Source: SZUA-36 sp963704855
Lineage (GTDB): Bacteria; Pseudomonadota; Gammaproteobacteria; Xanthomonadales; SZUA-36
DNA length: 64,000 nucleotides
Assembly (NCBI GenBank): GCA_963704855.1
Contig: CAVPHY010000002.1
Coordinates: 1 to 64,000, forward strand
Reading direction: 5' to 3'
Shown here: one piece after another, positions 1 through 9,260 of the stretch
How the letters are laid out: each line of letters begins with the position of its first letter
How positions within the stretch are numbered: position 1 is the stretch's first letter
Position numbers and translations under genes: made by a program
Notes under the pieces: generated by a model
Seen by the model: the letters and a program-made list of their open reading frames with translations, nothing else
Told to the model about the DNA's origin: nothing
Databases searched by the model: none

Positions 1-196
1 CCACAAGCAACCCTTGATACTCACTCGACTTGTAACGAACACGCGGCTGTCATCAAGCGGATCACCCGCCAGCGAACCTCAAGTCGACAAGCCCCCCTAT
101 ACCTGCGGATTTCTGGATATGAAAAAAACCCTGGTCCCTTAATCAGACCCTTTAATTAGCAATCCGGTGTACTCGAGGTCAGGGCAAAACCCGCCC
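1..196. other. Left edge, no gene recognised
   Basis: I see no convincing coding region, RNA or hairpin here. It lies downstream of the leftward ACT-domain gene and could hold the end of its transcript. Confidence 0.4.
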
Positions 197-688
197 CTAG
201 ATCACCTCGGCCCCGGCATCCTGGAAAATGCTGACAGCTGTTTCTGCATCGTTGGTGCTATCGAAACCGATATAGGCGACGAATCGCGTCCCGATCACGG
301 CCACGGAAAGGCCCCGGATGTTGATTCCCGCATCGGCAATCAGTCCCGTCAGTCTGGCAGTAGCGCCGGGTTTGTTGTCCGCCTCGAAGCACACGGCAGC
401 CACGCTTCTCGTGAGGCTGAAGCCTAAGGTACTGGCCGCCTTGACCTCCCTGTCCCCTCGTATCGGTGTGACAAAAACAACTCCCGAGCCGGGATTCTCA
501 GGTGTACGCCTTGCGATGATGAAATTGAAGTCAGCACCAGCCTCGTCCATGCCTTTGAGTAACCACGAGAGGCCACCTGTTTTATCAGCGATGCTCGCTG
601 ACCATACATCTACACGTTCGATAGTTGTGTCAGGTAGATGCAAAATAGCATCATTTGAGACAGGTTTATGAGCAGAATGTAATGACAT
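197..688 (-). CDS. ACT-domain protein (tandem ACT, amino-acid-sensing type)
   Basis: A 163-residue cytoplasmic protein with two ACT-like segments: about residues 22-80 (starting ERVDVWSASIADKTGGL) and a clearer one at about 90-160 (AVCFEADNKPGATARLTGLI, then a typical beta-alpha-beta pattern). ACT domains bind small ligands, usually amino acids, and regulate enzymes. No catalytic domain is attached, so this is a stand-alone ACT protein; the ligand and partner are unknown. The start is firm: AAAGGAGGA lies 6 bases before the ATG. The gene is preceded at 741-802 by a copy of the box found upstream of the exported-protein genes at 41-55 kb, at the same 53 bp distance from the start codon, although this protein has no signal peptide. 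It is the only member of that group outside the island. Confidence 0.85.
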   Translation of the reverse strand: MSLHSAHKPVSNDAILHLPDTTIERVDVWSASIADKTGGLSWLLKGMDEAGADFNFIIARRTPENPGSGVVFVTPIRGDREVKAASTLGFSLTRSVAAVCFEADNKPGATARLTGLIADAGINIRGLSVAVIGTRFVAYIGFDSTNDAETAVSIFQDAGAEVI

Positions 689-740
689 AACAATTTCCTC
701 CTTTAAGTGACTATCCGAAAAACAGATAAACGCCCAGCGC

Positions 741-802
741 CGCTACCGGATCGGGAGGTTATTGGATTTTTGTTTGCAGGCTTATATGAATAATCTGGCG
801 AA
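741..802 (-). promoter_or_regulatory. Upstream box, copy H (ACT gene)
   Basis: First of six copies of a ~62 bp conserved box. On the plus strand it begins CGCTACCGGATCGGGAGG and ends in CTGGCGAA. It starts 53 bp upstream of the ACT-protein start codon. No GTCGC direct-repeat element lies at the +121 position seen in other copies, so only the proximal part of the architecture is present here. Confidence 0.7.
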
Positions 803-888
803 TGGATAGCTGTCAGTAACTCAGATTAATCCTAATACTGGTTAGCTTAACGGGAGCTTAAAAATTTATGCTGAAGGACCGGTCATGG

Positions 889-1013
889 CCGTTTCCAGCT
901 ATACGCGAAGCCGAAATTTGCCGCCATTCAATAACAGCTTCCTTACGTATAGCAGATATTCATTAGGAACCATTCTAGGCATTACGAAGTACTGGAAGCG
1001 GCCAGAAGCCGCT
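889..1013. repeat. ~125 bp dispersed repeat, copy 1
   Basis: Very similar to 4719-4842 in the same orientation; both share the core CGCCATTCAATAACAGCTTC. The two copies bracket the beta-propeller/CadC-regulator pair. Copy 1 ends in a hairpin (AAGCGGC 996-1002, GCCGCTT 1008-1014) followed by T residues, which could act as a rightward terminator. On the minus strand both copies keep an open frame ending in VRKLLLNGGKF-x-LRV and stopping at the same TAG, so the repeat may descend from the 3' end of a gene. The remaining sequence up to 1208 shows nothing I recognise. Confidence 0.75.
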
Positions 1014-1208
1014 TTTCAAGCAAACTACTTTTGCAGAAAAAAGCGGATGTTCCGTCAAGATAATCGCCAATATCGAAGATTACGCCGACGAGGAATCCAA
1101 GGAAAGCGCATACGGCACTGCCGTACGCGCTCCGAGAGTAACGATCGCCGGAAAGTGCTCTGGTTGAGATTTACCCCAACAAATAATGCCGGCACCGAAC
1201 AGAGTTTT

Positions 1209-2312
1209 TCATCTCGATTTAGCCCCACGATTCGCCTTGGGGTTACCCCGCAGGATGAATCCATCCACGCCGACTCCGACCTGAAGTATTCCTGGCCCCG
1301 GGCCACCTGGGATTATCGACAGATCGCCGTTGGTGATGAAGACGCTTTCTAGCTCCGGTCCAACTGTCCCGAAGGCCAAGCTCAGGGGGACGTCAAACTG
1401 CGGATCCTCCGGATCATCGAATACGGTTGACGTTACTTCACCAGAAGTCGCGTCGACGCGAACCAGAGGAGCGAATGGGAATCCAAATAGCTGTTCCAGA
1501 TTGACATGACCTGGGATCACGACGTGAATGTCGCCGTTCTTGTCGGTCGCAATTCCATCGGCAGTTAGCAGACGGAAGTCAGCGGCAAGCAGCTCAGCGT
1601 CGCCGGCGCTTCCGTCAGGGTTGATCGGAATTTGGGAAACGAGTCCTTTTTCTGTGTTAGCGACATAGAGCACGTCTGAAAAGAAGGCGATTCCGTTGGC
1701 ACCGGGTAGGTCAAACCCTAAGGGATCTAAGGGATCTGGCTCCAACAGTTCGTCTTGTGCCCAAGGCTGCTGTGGTGCCGGTCCGTCTGAAGTGAATCTC
1801 CACACTGCGCCCTGTAAGCTGTCGGTCGCATAGAGATTTCCGGCGTCATCGAACGTCAGCGCATTAGGGAACTCCATGTTCTCCGACCCGGCCAGCCGCT
1901 CGCTCGCGGATTGCGTCTTGCTGAATCTCCACACGCCTCTGGTTGCCACGTCGCCCGTATCGAGCGCCGCGTAAACGTTGCCTTGCCTGTCAGTCGTCAA
2001 CCCAAGCACTCCGTTGCTGGTGACAAGCGAATCAGGAAGTGTGGCAAAGAGATCCACCTGCCCATTGGCGCGAATCTTAAGGATCTCCGACTCGTAAACA
2101 AAACCCCCGTCCAGTTCGACATAACGGCGGTTTCCAAAGTAGATGTTCGGCCCGTCGACCGCGATTCCCTCGGGATTATCCCCCACAGGTAGTGCGAGGA
2201 TCGTTTGCATTTCTCCGAGCGCCAACGTGTTGGGCGGAACGGCCAGAACATGATGATGCGACACCACAAAAAATGTGGCAACGGCAAGTGTGATCGTGGC
2301 AATGCGTTTCAT
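1209..2312 (-). CDS. Exported SMP-30/NHL-type beta-propeller protein
   Basis: A 367-residue protein with an N-terminal signal peptide (MKRIATITLAVATFFVVSHH, cleavage near HVLA). The mature part is built of repeats typical of SMP-30/gluconolactonase/NHL propellers: GDNPEGIAVDGPNIYFGN, NGVLGLTTDRQGNVYAALD, FPNALTFDDAGNLYATD, GANGIAFFSDVLYVANT and ADGIATDKNGDIHVV. Proteins of this fold are lactonases or periplasmic binding/scaffold proteins; I cannot assign a substrate. The start was placed at the second Met because AGGAGGA lies 8 bases upstream; an extension to 2354 would bury the signal peptide. It is divergent from the CadC-type regulator starting at 2481, a common arrangement for a regulator and its target, so it may be that regulator's target (inference). 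Confidence 0.8.
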   Translation of the reverse strand: MKRIATITLAVATFFVVSHHHVLAVPPNTLALGEMQTILALPVGDNPEGIAVDGPNIYFGNRRYVELDGGFVYESEILKIRANGQVDLFATLPDSLVTSNGVLGLTTDRQGNVYAALDTGDVATRGVWRFSKTQSASERLAGSENMEFPNALTFDDAGNLYATDSLQGAVWRFTSDGPAPQQPWAQDELLEPDPLDPLGFDLPGANGIAFFSDVLYVANTEKGLVSQIPINPDGSAGDAELLAADFRLLTADGIATDKNGDIHVVIPGHVNLEQLFGFPFAPLVRVDATSGEVTSTVFDDPEDPQFDVPLSLAFGTVGPELESVFITNGDLSIIPGGPGPGILQVGVGVDGFILRGNPKANRGAKSR

Positions 2313-2480
2313 GGCGGATCTCCTCCTATGTCGGGTGATTCTAGGCCGGCTCAAAAAGGCCCACGTGCTAGACTACTAAATTATATTACTGACCCTGATG
2401 TCCTGAACGCTTCACGAACGCCTGCTGAACCGGCCACGATATCGTTCGGGTAATCACCAAACGGGAACTACCGGAAAAAG

Positions 2481-4697
2481 ATGTGGGGTTCTGCAAACAA
2501 GACGTATCTAGCGATTCACGGCTGCGAAATTGATCTAGCCGCATCCCGGATTAAGGGACTCAAAGGTTGGATTCAGCTAAAGCCCAAGTCGATGGAAGTG
2601 CTGGAATACCTACTGGATCACCCACTGAAGGTCTGTACCCGCGAAGAAATCCTGAACGCTGTCTGGGGCAGGTCGATCGTTTCAGATGATGTGCTAAGCC
2701 AGGCAATTTCGGAATTGCGCAAAGCGTTTAACGACGATTTCCATTCACCTTCAGTACTTGAAACCATCCCACGACGTGGTTATCGACTCTTGCTGGAGCC
2801 AATTAGCCGAAAGACTTCATACCGGGTATGGCTTTGGCCGGTAATTTTCGCAATGGCGGCTATCGCGATCTTCCTGGTGTATTTATATACCACCCGACCT
2901 CAGGAACTCGCGAGACAGACCATTGCTGTACTGCCCTTCGTCAACATGAGCGATGATGCAGCAAACGAATACTTTTCCGACGGCATTTCTGAGGAACTTC
3001 TGAACCTGCTGTCGCAGATTCCCGAACTTCGTGTAATCTCCCGGCATTCGGCCTTTTACTTCAAAGGCAAGGACGTGAACCTTGTTGACATAGCCCGCGA
3101 ACTGAATGCCACTCACATTCTTGAAGGTTCGGTGCGCAAGGCCGGCAACCAGGTGCGCATCACGGCGCAATTGATTGAGGCACGCACCGACAGGCACCTT
3201 TGGTCAGAAACCTATGACCGGGAACTTGAGAATATTTTTGATGTTCAGGATGAGATTTCGGAGGCCATCGTTGGAGCCTTGAAGGAGAGTCTGAACATTC
3301 AACTTGAGACATCCCCGAGGACGATTACGGCGACAAACCCCGAGGCCCATGATGCTTACCTGAGGGGCCGGTACCTGGTGGTCCGGCGGACAAGCACCAC
3401 CATTGAGGCTGCGGTTAGCGAGTTCGAAAAGGCAATAACGCTTGACCCTGATTACGCCCTTGCCCATGCGGAACTGGCAATGGCGTACCACTTGCTCTCC
3501 GCTTATGGCGGCGATTTGACTATAAATGAAGCCATCGTCAAGTCAATGCTCCATATCGATCGGGCAATGGTTCTGGATTCGAGTCTCGCCGAAGCCTACG
3601 CTGCCACCGGTCTTCTCTTGATGGCCCAGGAAAATTGGGAAGATGCCTTGACTTACTACAATCAAGCCATCCGGATAAACCCAAACTATGCCATTGCTCA
3701 TACGTGGAAGGGAATGGCCCTGGCACATATAGGACGCTATGAAGAAGCCTTTTTGACCTACGAAGCGACACTGCGGCTCGATCCGTTGTCAATCGTCGCC
3801 ATCACATTCTATACGCAGTTTCTGCAAGACAGAAACCTGCTGGACAAAGCCGAGCAGGAACTGGAGAAGATAGCGTCCATCTATCCAGCCAAATACGCGC
3901 AACTTCGGGGGATACATACGAGTTTAGGCGGCGATTGGGCCAATCTCGTGCTGGGTAACCTGGATTCCTTGCAGATCAACTGGAGTCGTCATATGTACAA
4001 TAATTTGTCTTGGAGTTTCGCTTTAATTGGACTTGAACAGGAAGCGCTTTCGATTTCAGAGACAGCCTTTATACTGAGGGCGCTGGGCAGGCCCGGTGAT
4101 GCGGTAAGGGCTATGGAAGAACACCTTGGTGAGAACCCAACGACCGATGGCCGTTTTTATTTTGGTCGATTGCTGGCTTCAGCCGGTGACTATGATCGCG
4201 CCCGACCCATTTTGGAGGAGACTTGGCAATGGCATGGGGGACAAGTTACGCAGAATGGCTTTGAACTTCCTGATGCAGCAGCATTGATCGCCATTCGTCG
4301 TGATGCGGGTGATGAAACCGGAGTTGACGAGATCCTGGCCGCGATAAAGGACAATGTCCGTCGTTATCGTGAGACCGGTTACACAAATGGCCCATGGTAC
4401 GTTAGCGCTGATTTTGAAGAGGGGGTTGCTGCCTACCTGGCGGGAGAGCGCGAGCAGGGCCTCGTGCTCATTGCCAAAGCGGCAGATGGTGGTTTTTTCA
4501 TTTGGCCCAACCAGGCTTATCTGCAAACACTATATGACGATCCCGGGTTTGCTCCGATCATCGCCAGACAGGAGGCTCGGCAGGCCCGCGAGCGCAAGCG
4601 GTTTCTCGCTATCGTCTGCACCGACAATCCTTATGAGGACGTCTGGCGACCTGCTGAAGGGACCTGTGATGTATTCTTCTCCGAGGCCAAGAACTAA
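2481..4697 (+). CDS. CadC-type membrane regulator: winged helix, TM, TolB-like, TPR
   Basis: A 738-residue one-component regulator. Residues ~10-110 form an OmpR/PhoB-type winged helix with the hallmark ending LETIPRRGYRLL. A single membrane segment follows at ~118-140. The periplasmic part starts with a TolB-like domain (IAVLPFVNMSDDAANEYFSDGISEELLNLL split over ~150-180, then HILEGSVRKAGNQVRITAQL), followed by many TPR repeats to the C-terminus. This order is known from the ToxR/CadC family, where an outer-facing sensor controls DNA binding at the membrane. The TPR/TolB part is related to 42631-44208, which lacks the winged helix. The pair 1209-4697 is bracketed by the ~125 bp repeat and may have moved as a block. 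Its signal is unknown; the divergent beta-propeller gene is the obvious candidate target. Confidence 0.88.
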   Translation: MWGSANKTYLAIHGCEIDLAASRIKGLKGWIQLKPKSMEVLEYLLDHPLKVCTREEILNAVWGRSIVSDDVLSQAISELRKAFNDDFHSPSVLETIPRRGYRLLLEPISRKTSYRVWLWPVIFAMAAIAIFLVYLYTTRPQELARQTIAVLPFVNMSDDAANEYFSDGISEELLNLLSQIPELRVISRHSAFYFKGKDVNLVDIARELNATHILEGSVRKAGNQVRITAQLIEARTDRHLWSETYDRELENIFDVQDEISEAIVGALKESLNIQLETSPRTITATNPEAHDAYLRGRYLVVRRTSTTIEAAVSEFEKAITLDPDYALAHAELAMAYHLLSAYGGDLTINEAIVKSMLHIDRAMVLDSSLAEAYAATGLLLMAQENWEDALTYYNQAIRINPNYAIAHTWKGMALAHIGRYEEAFLTYEATLRLDPLSIVAITFYTQFLQDRNLLDKAEQELEKIASIYPAKYAQLRGIHTSLGGDWANLVLGNLDSLQINWSRHMYNNLSWSFALIGLEQEALSISETAFILRALGRPGDAVRAMEEHLGENPTTDGRFYFGRLLASAGDYDRARPILEETWQWHGGQVTQNGFELPDAAALIAIRRDAGDETGVDEILAAIKDNVRRYRETGYTNGPWYVSADFEEGVAAYLAGEREQGLVLIAKAADGGFFIWPNQAYLQTLYDDPGFAPIIARQEARQARERKRFLAIVCTDNPYEDVWRPAEGTCDVFFSEAKN

Positions 4698-4718
4698 GCT
4701 GTTCCTAGGACTGCTCTC

Positions 4719-4842
4719 GGCCGCTTCCCGCTATACGCGAAGCAGAAATTTACCGCCATTCAATAACAGCTTCCTGACGTATAGCAGATATTCATTAGGT
4801 ACGATTTTAAGCATTACGAAGTGCTGCAAGCGGCAAAAAGCC
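4719..4842. repeat. ~125 bp dispersed repeat, copy 2
   Basis: Second copy of the repeat at 889-1013, same orientation, roughly 85% identical by eye. It begins 22 bp after the CadC-type regulator stop codon. It also carries a short hairpin (CGGC-AAAAA-GCCG). Confidence 0.75.
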
Positions 4843-4920
4843 GTCACTCGGGCCGGCTCGGTCTCAAATATATCGTAGTCTGATCGCTCTGCTGCGCCGG
4901 GCTTCTTGAATAGCGCGTGT

Positions 4921-5535
4921 TCAATTGTTGTGATGTCGGATTGCACCCGGCGGGAAACTTGGCGCTCTAGCTTGGTCAGCATAGACTGAAGAGCGGCCAA
5001 ACATGGTGGCTACGTCATCAACCACAGACTGCAGCAAAGCATCGCCCCTGTCACTGTCGTCCAATCGGACCAGGGAGACGCCTTCCATGACCGCTAGGTT
5101 CCGCCCCACATCCATCAGTTCAACTGCAACTGATCCTTCCGTGTAAATACACATTGGCCGCCTGCCTTTGTCGTCATAACTATCAGCAACCCTGCGGCTG
5201 TAATAGTCATTGTACCTTGGGCAATTATTGGCCCTCACCGGTGCCGAAGAAACCTCCTCAAGCTCAACAGATACATTGATGAGAATATCCGGATTAGCGG
5301 ATCTTACGAGGCCCTTTGCTTGCAACTCTTGCATGACAGCTGCGCTGAAGTAGAGTTCCAGGTTGCCAGCCAAATCAGGATTTTCTATTTCAGCGCGGTT
5401 TTCAAAGTCAAAAGTAATGTACTGACCCGAATCCAGAGCGCCATCGTAGTCCGATTGAACTCTTGGATTGGATGTACAGGCTGTTAATAAAGTTAAACTT
5501 ATTAGCAGTGAGGAAACCCCTAAAAATCTATTCAT
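4921..5535 (-). CDS. DUF4136-family lipoprotein
   Basis: A 204-residue predicted lipoprotein. The N-terminus is a type II signal peptide with lipobox LTAC. The rest fits the DUF4136 pattern: a VQSDYDGALDSGQYITFDF opening, a central AVMQELQAKGLVRSANPDI segment and a hydrophilic end. Family members are small periplasmic or outer-membrane lipoproteins of unknown function. The second of two close ATG codons is preferred because GAGG sits 7 bases before it. It is convergent with the CadC-type regulator and monocistronic. Confidence 0.8.
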   Translation of the reverse strand: MNRFLGVSSLLISLTLLTACTSNPRVQSDYDGALDSGQYITFDFENRAEIENPDLAGNLELYFSAAVMQELQAKGLVRSANPDILINVSVELEEVSSAPVRANNCPRYNDYYSRRVADSYDDKGRRPMCIYTEGSVAVELMDVGRNLAVMEGVSLVRLDDSDRGDALLQSVVDDVATMFGRSSVYADQARAPSFPPGAIRHHNN

Positions 5536-5787
5536 TGTCATACCTCAGAAGCCACAAGTTTTATAAAAGAACTCTATGTATTCAAAGATATTATCTTACG
5601 CCTGATAAAAGTGACTTTCCATAATAACCTACCTATCCCCGCTTGTTGAAAGGGCTGGCATTGGCCGCTAGCTGCCTTCGGTACTCATTTGGAACGTGAG
5701 GCTGCTGTTAACCGCAAAGCAGACGGTCATCAACAATTGGTTTCAGAAACATGCAGACCCCTGACCGGCCAGGTGCAGATGCCTTGC

Positions 5788-6255
5788 TTAGCAATCGGCC
5801 CCATTGCAATAGAGCGCGACAAACAACTCAGAGTAAATACGCCAGGCACCGTCGGTCTTTCTCCATGCAGCAGTGTACTGGCCGCCATTCTCAAGTTTTC
5901 CATTCTCACTTGTTCTGGAGCCAACCCACGTTCCGTGCTCGATCGCTAGCGGATATGCTTTGCTCAGCGTTATTTCTGATGGCGTTCGAATGTATACAAC
6001 ATCTGGATACTGATCAAAGTGCAACGCAAAACTTCTGCCATGTTCGTCACGACTACGCTGAATTGCTCCGGTACTGATTGATATCACAAAGTCTTCATCC
6101 AAAAAGGACTGCAAAGCATCGACATCGTGCCGGGCGATCGCGTCGTTTGATTTCATACGGATGGTTTGAATTGCCTCAACGTGATCCGACGCCCATACCG
6201 TCGTCACACCGAGTGCCAACACCAATAACGCGAAAATCGACCGTGACATGTGCAT
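5788..6255 (-). CDS. Exported DUF4440/SnoaL-like (NTF2-fold) protein
   Basis: A 155-residue protein with a signal peptide (cleavage after VWA). The mature part has the NTF2-like signature: an N-terminal helix (NDAIARHDVDALQSFLDEDF) and strands ending in TAAWRKTDGAWRIYSELF, typical of DUF4440. Such proteins are small cone-shaped ligand-binding or enzymatic domains; no catalytic residues can be assigned. Two Cys near the C-terminus (LYCNGADC) could form a disulfide in the periplasm. GGAAAAACCT precedes the ATG. Isolated gene. Confidence 0.75.
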   Translation of the reverse strand: MHMSRSIFALLVLALGVTTVWASDHVEAIQTIRMKSNDAIARHDVDALQSFLDEDFVISISTGAIQRSRDEHGRSFALHFDQYPDVVYIRTPSEITLSKAYPLAIEHGTWVGSRTSENGKLENGGQYTAAWRKTDGAWRIYSELFVALYCNGADC

Positions 6256-6497
6256 AGGTTTTTCCAGGAAAGCACCGTGAATCTATTCACCATGAGTCCG
6301 CTAAGGGTCATTGGCTGCCTGCCGCTATCTTAGCATCTGCAAAACTGCTTCCGGCCGTTTCCCGATCGTTGTGGCCGCCCCGGTACCTGCCCGACGATTC
6401 ATAGAATCCAGATAAATCGCTTGTATCCGGACCTTTGCGCAGTTCTTTCGGATAAGATACACCCAACAAAAACAGTCAGCTGCGTGGTTGAATTACA

Positions 6498-8981
6498 ATG
6501 CATCAAATCAAGTATTGGCTTATCGCCTGTCTTTTTATCCTGACCAGCCCCCAAGTTGCCGTCGCCAAATCGGAAAACAAACCGGACGGAACACCGGCCA
6601 GCATTAAAGAAACGGTCAAAGACCTCGTGCATATGGATGGTTTTTTTGATCTTTACTGGGATCAGCAAAAAGGCCGCCTGCTGTTGCAAATCGAACGGAT
6701 GGATGACGAGTTTATTTACCAGTCATCGATGCCGCGCGGTATCGGTTCGAACGACCTGGGTCTGGATCGCGGGCAACTGGGTGCGACGCGCCTGGTCGAA
6801 TTTTACCGTTCCGGTCCAAAAGTTTTAATGATTGAAAACAACACGGACTACAGGGCCATTTCGGACGACGGGGCAGAACAGGCGGCAGTTGCAAGTTCAT
6901 TCGGCCGCTCGGTGGTCTGGGGCTTTGATATCGTGGCGGAAACCGGGGGTTCGGTACTTGTCGATGCCACGGATTTTTTCACACGTGATGCCCATGATAT
7001 TTCCACCCGGCTTGCGCGGTCGCAACAGGGCAGCTACAAGGCAGACCCGATCCGCTCCGCCGTTTTCCTGCCGCGCACCAGGGCATTCCCTGACAATACC
7101 GAGGTGGAGGCCATCGTCAGCTATACCGGTGAGCAGAAATATGACGACAAGGGCCGGCCTGTCAGTGATATTTTGTCGAGCGTGGTTCCGGATACAAACT
7201 CTGTAACCGTTCACCTGCACCACTCGTTCATCCGTCTGCCGGATGATAACTACCAACCACTGCCCTATGACCCAAGGGCCGGCATTATCGGTTCACCCTG
7301 GGGCAATGGCTTTATCGATTACGCGGTGCCGATCGGCGACCCCATCCACGTGTTGTACGGCAGACGCCACCGCCTACAGAAAGCGGATCCCGCGGCTGAA
7401 ATCAGCGAGGCTGTTGAACCGATCATCTACTACCTCGATCCGGGTGCACCTGAGCCTGTCCGCTCCGCGCTGATGCAGGGTGCTTCCTGGTGGAACCAGG
7501 CCTTCGAAGCGGCCGGTTACAAAAATGCTTTCCAGGTCAAGCTGTTACCCGAAGACGCCGACCCGATGGATGTCCGTTACAACGTCATCCAGTGGGTACA
7601 CCGCTCCACCCGTGGCTGGTCTTATGGGTCTTCTATCGTGGATCCACGCACGGGTGAGATCCTGAAGGGTCATGTCACCCTCGGCTCCCTGCGGGTGCGG
7701 CAGGATTATCTGATCGCAGAAGGGCTGCTTGCGCCTTATGCGAACGGCGAGGCACCGGACACGATGCTTGACATGTCACTCGCTCGAATCCGTCAGTTGT
7801 CTGCTCACGAGGTAGGCCACACACTGGGTTTTGAACATAACTTCGCAGCCAGCGTGAATAACCGCTCCTCGGTGATGGACTACCCTTTTCCGCTGATCCG
7901 CTTCAATACCGATGGCAGCCTGGATCTTTCCGACGCCTATGGCGTGGGTATCGGTGAATGGGATAAACGCACGGTGATGTACGCCTACCAGGATTTTCCT
8001 GAAAATCTCGATGACACTTTGCAAAGACGCAACATCCTCGAGGAAACGATCGCCTCCGGCCTGCTGTATGTCGCGGACGAAGACTCCCGTGATCCGGGTA
8101 CGGCTAACCCGCTGGGCAACCTCTGGGACAACGGCGCCGATGCCATTGCTGAACTTGAACACCTGCTCAAAGTGCGCACCTACGCCCTGGAGAATTTTTC
8201 CGAACGCAATATCCGCCCGGGCCAGCCCCTGGCCACCCTCGAGGAGGTACTGGTACCCGTTTACCTGTTACACCGGTTCCAGATCGAGGCGGTTGCAAAA
8301 CTCGTTGGAGGACAGTACTACAGCTACGCCATGCGTGGTGACGGTCAGGCGATGCCGCTGACGGTCGATGCCGGCAAACAGCAGGCGGCCATCGATGCGC
8401 TGCTGCATACGCTCGATCCCGAGGTCCTGGCACTTCCGCAGTCTATCGTCGATATCATCCCGCCCCGTCCCCCTGGTTATGAGCTGGGCCGGGAGTCATT
8501 CAGCCGTGCTACCGGCACCACCTTTGACCCGATATCGCCCGCTGCGAGCGCCGTCAGCCTGACACTGGATGTGCTGCTCAACCAGCAACGGGCTGTGCGT
8601 ATGAACGTTTTCCACGCATCAGATCCGAATCTGCCGGGTTTTCAGTCGGTACTTGATGCGCTGATGCAAGCAAGCTGGACGGGGGAACCGCGGGCAGCAG
8701 TTGAAGGTGTTATCCAACGCGAAACAGCTGACCAGTTTCTGGATCGCCTGATCAAGCTCGCTACCGACACCGCGACGGATCCCCAGGTGCGTGCACAGGC
8801 GTTTATTACCCTGCAGACGCTGGATAACTGGCTATCCCAGCCTCACGGACAACTCGAACATATTTGGAAAGCCTTTTATGAGCAGGCACGTCATACCATC
8901 GCAGTGATGAAGAGGGACCCGTCAAGTCTGAAGCCGGGCCAGGCCCGGCCAGTTCCGCCAGGTTCACCGATCGGAAATTGA
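6498..8981 (+). CDS. Exported zinc metalloprotease, DUF5117/DUF5118 type
   Basis: An 827-residue exported protein (signal peptide to ~24, cleavage near VAVA). It carries the metzincin zinc site HEVGHTLGFEHN at about residues 437-448, matching HExxHxxGxxH, followed by a Met-turn-like SVMDYP. The long N-terminal half (SSMPRGIGSNDLGLDRGQLG) and the region after the active site correspond to the large zinc-dependent metalloproteases with DUF5117/DUF5118 domains common in Gammaproteobacteria and Bacteroidota. It probably acts in the periplasm or outside the cell on proteins or peptides. It is followed by the DUF2249 gene after 15 bp, so co-transcription is possible although the functions seem unrelated. 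Confidence 0.88.
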   Translation: MHQIKYWLIACLFILTSPQVAVAKSENKPDGTPASIKETVKDLVHMDGFFDLYWDQQKGRLLLQIERMDDEFIYQSSMPRGIGSNDLGLDRGQLGATRLVEFYRSGPKVLMIENNTDYRAISDDGAEQAAVASSFGRSVVWGFDIVAETGGSVLVDATDFFTRDAHDISTRLARSQQGSYKADPIRSAVFLPRTRAFPDNTEVEAIVSYTGEQKYDDKGRPVSDILSSVVPDTNSVTVHLHHSFIRLPDDNYQPLPYDPRAGIIGSPWGNGFIDYAVPIGDPIHVLYGRRHRLQKADPAAEISEAVEPIIYYLDPGAPEPVRSALMQGASWWNQAFEAAGYKNAFQVKLLPEDADPMDVRYNVIQWVHRSTRGWSYGSSIVDPRTGEILKGHVTLGSLRVRQDYLIAEGLLAPYANGEAPDTMLDMSLARIRQLSAHEVGHTLGFEHNFAASVNNRSSVMDYPFPLIRFNTDGSLDLSDAYGVGIGEWDKRTVMYAYQDFPENLDDTLQRRNILEETIASGLLYVADEDSRDPGTANPLGNLWDNGADAIAELEHLLKVRTYALENFSERNIRPGQPLATLEEVLVPVYLLHRFQIEAVAKLVGGQYYSYAMRGDGQAMPLTVDAGKQQAAIDALLHTLDPEVLALPQSIVDIIPPRPPGYELGRESFSRATGTTFDPISPAASAVSLTLDVLLNQQRAVRMNVFHASDPNLPGFQSVLDALMQASWTGEPRAAVEGVIQRETADQFLDRLIKLATDTATDPQVRAQAFITLQTLDNWLSQPHGQLEHIWKAFYEQARHTIAVMKRDPSSLKPGQARPVPPGSPIGN

Positions 8982-8996
8982 AACGCGGCCAATGGA

Positions 8997-9260
8997 ATGA
9001 AAGAGTCTTTATCAGAAATTTTCTCATTGGCGGATGACGCTGTTCCTGAGATCAACGATTTACGTGATCTAGAGGCGCCGGAACCCCTGGTGAAAATCCT
9101 GCAGGCAGGAACTCAACTGGGGCCTGAAGAAAATTACCTGGCGCGCCTTCCCCACATCCCACACCCGTTATTTCCACACCTCGAGGCCCGTGGACTTGCG
9201 TGGCAGATCCATGAGGAAGTGGATGGCAGCGTCCTGATACTGATCCGGAAACAGGCTTGA
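8997..9260 (+). CDS. DUF2249 small protein
   Basis: An 87-residue cytoplasmic protein. Residues ~20-85 match DUF2249: INDLRDLEAPEPLVKIL, a central turn HIPHPLFPHLEARGLAWQI and VLILIRKQA at the end. DUF2249 proteins often sit beside respiratory and denitrification genes, and the fold resembles TusA. The gene ends inside the start of the next gene (TTGA overlap), which suggests translational coupling with the membrane protein that follows. Confidence 0.8.
   Translation: MKESLSEIFSLADDAVPEINDLRDLEAPEPLVKILQAGTQLGPEENYLARLPHIPHPLFPHLEARGLAWQIHEEVDGSVLILIRKQA

Noticed and set aside
885..1352. Rightward open frame over the 125 bp repeat
   Set aside because: It runs through the repeat and antisense into the propeller gene; no RBS and no protein-like character apart from the repeat.
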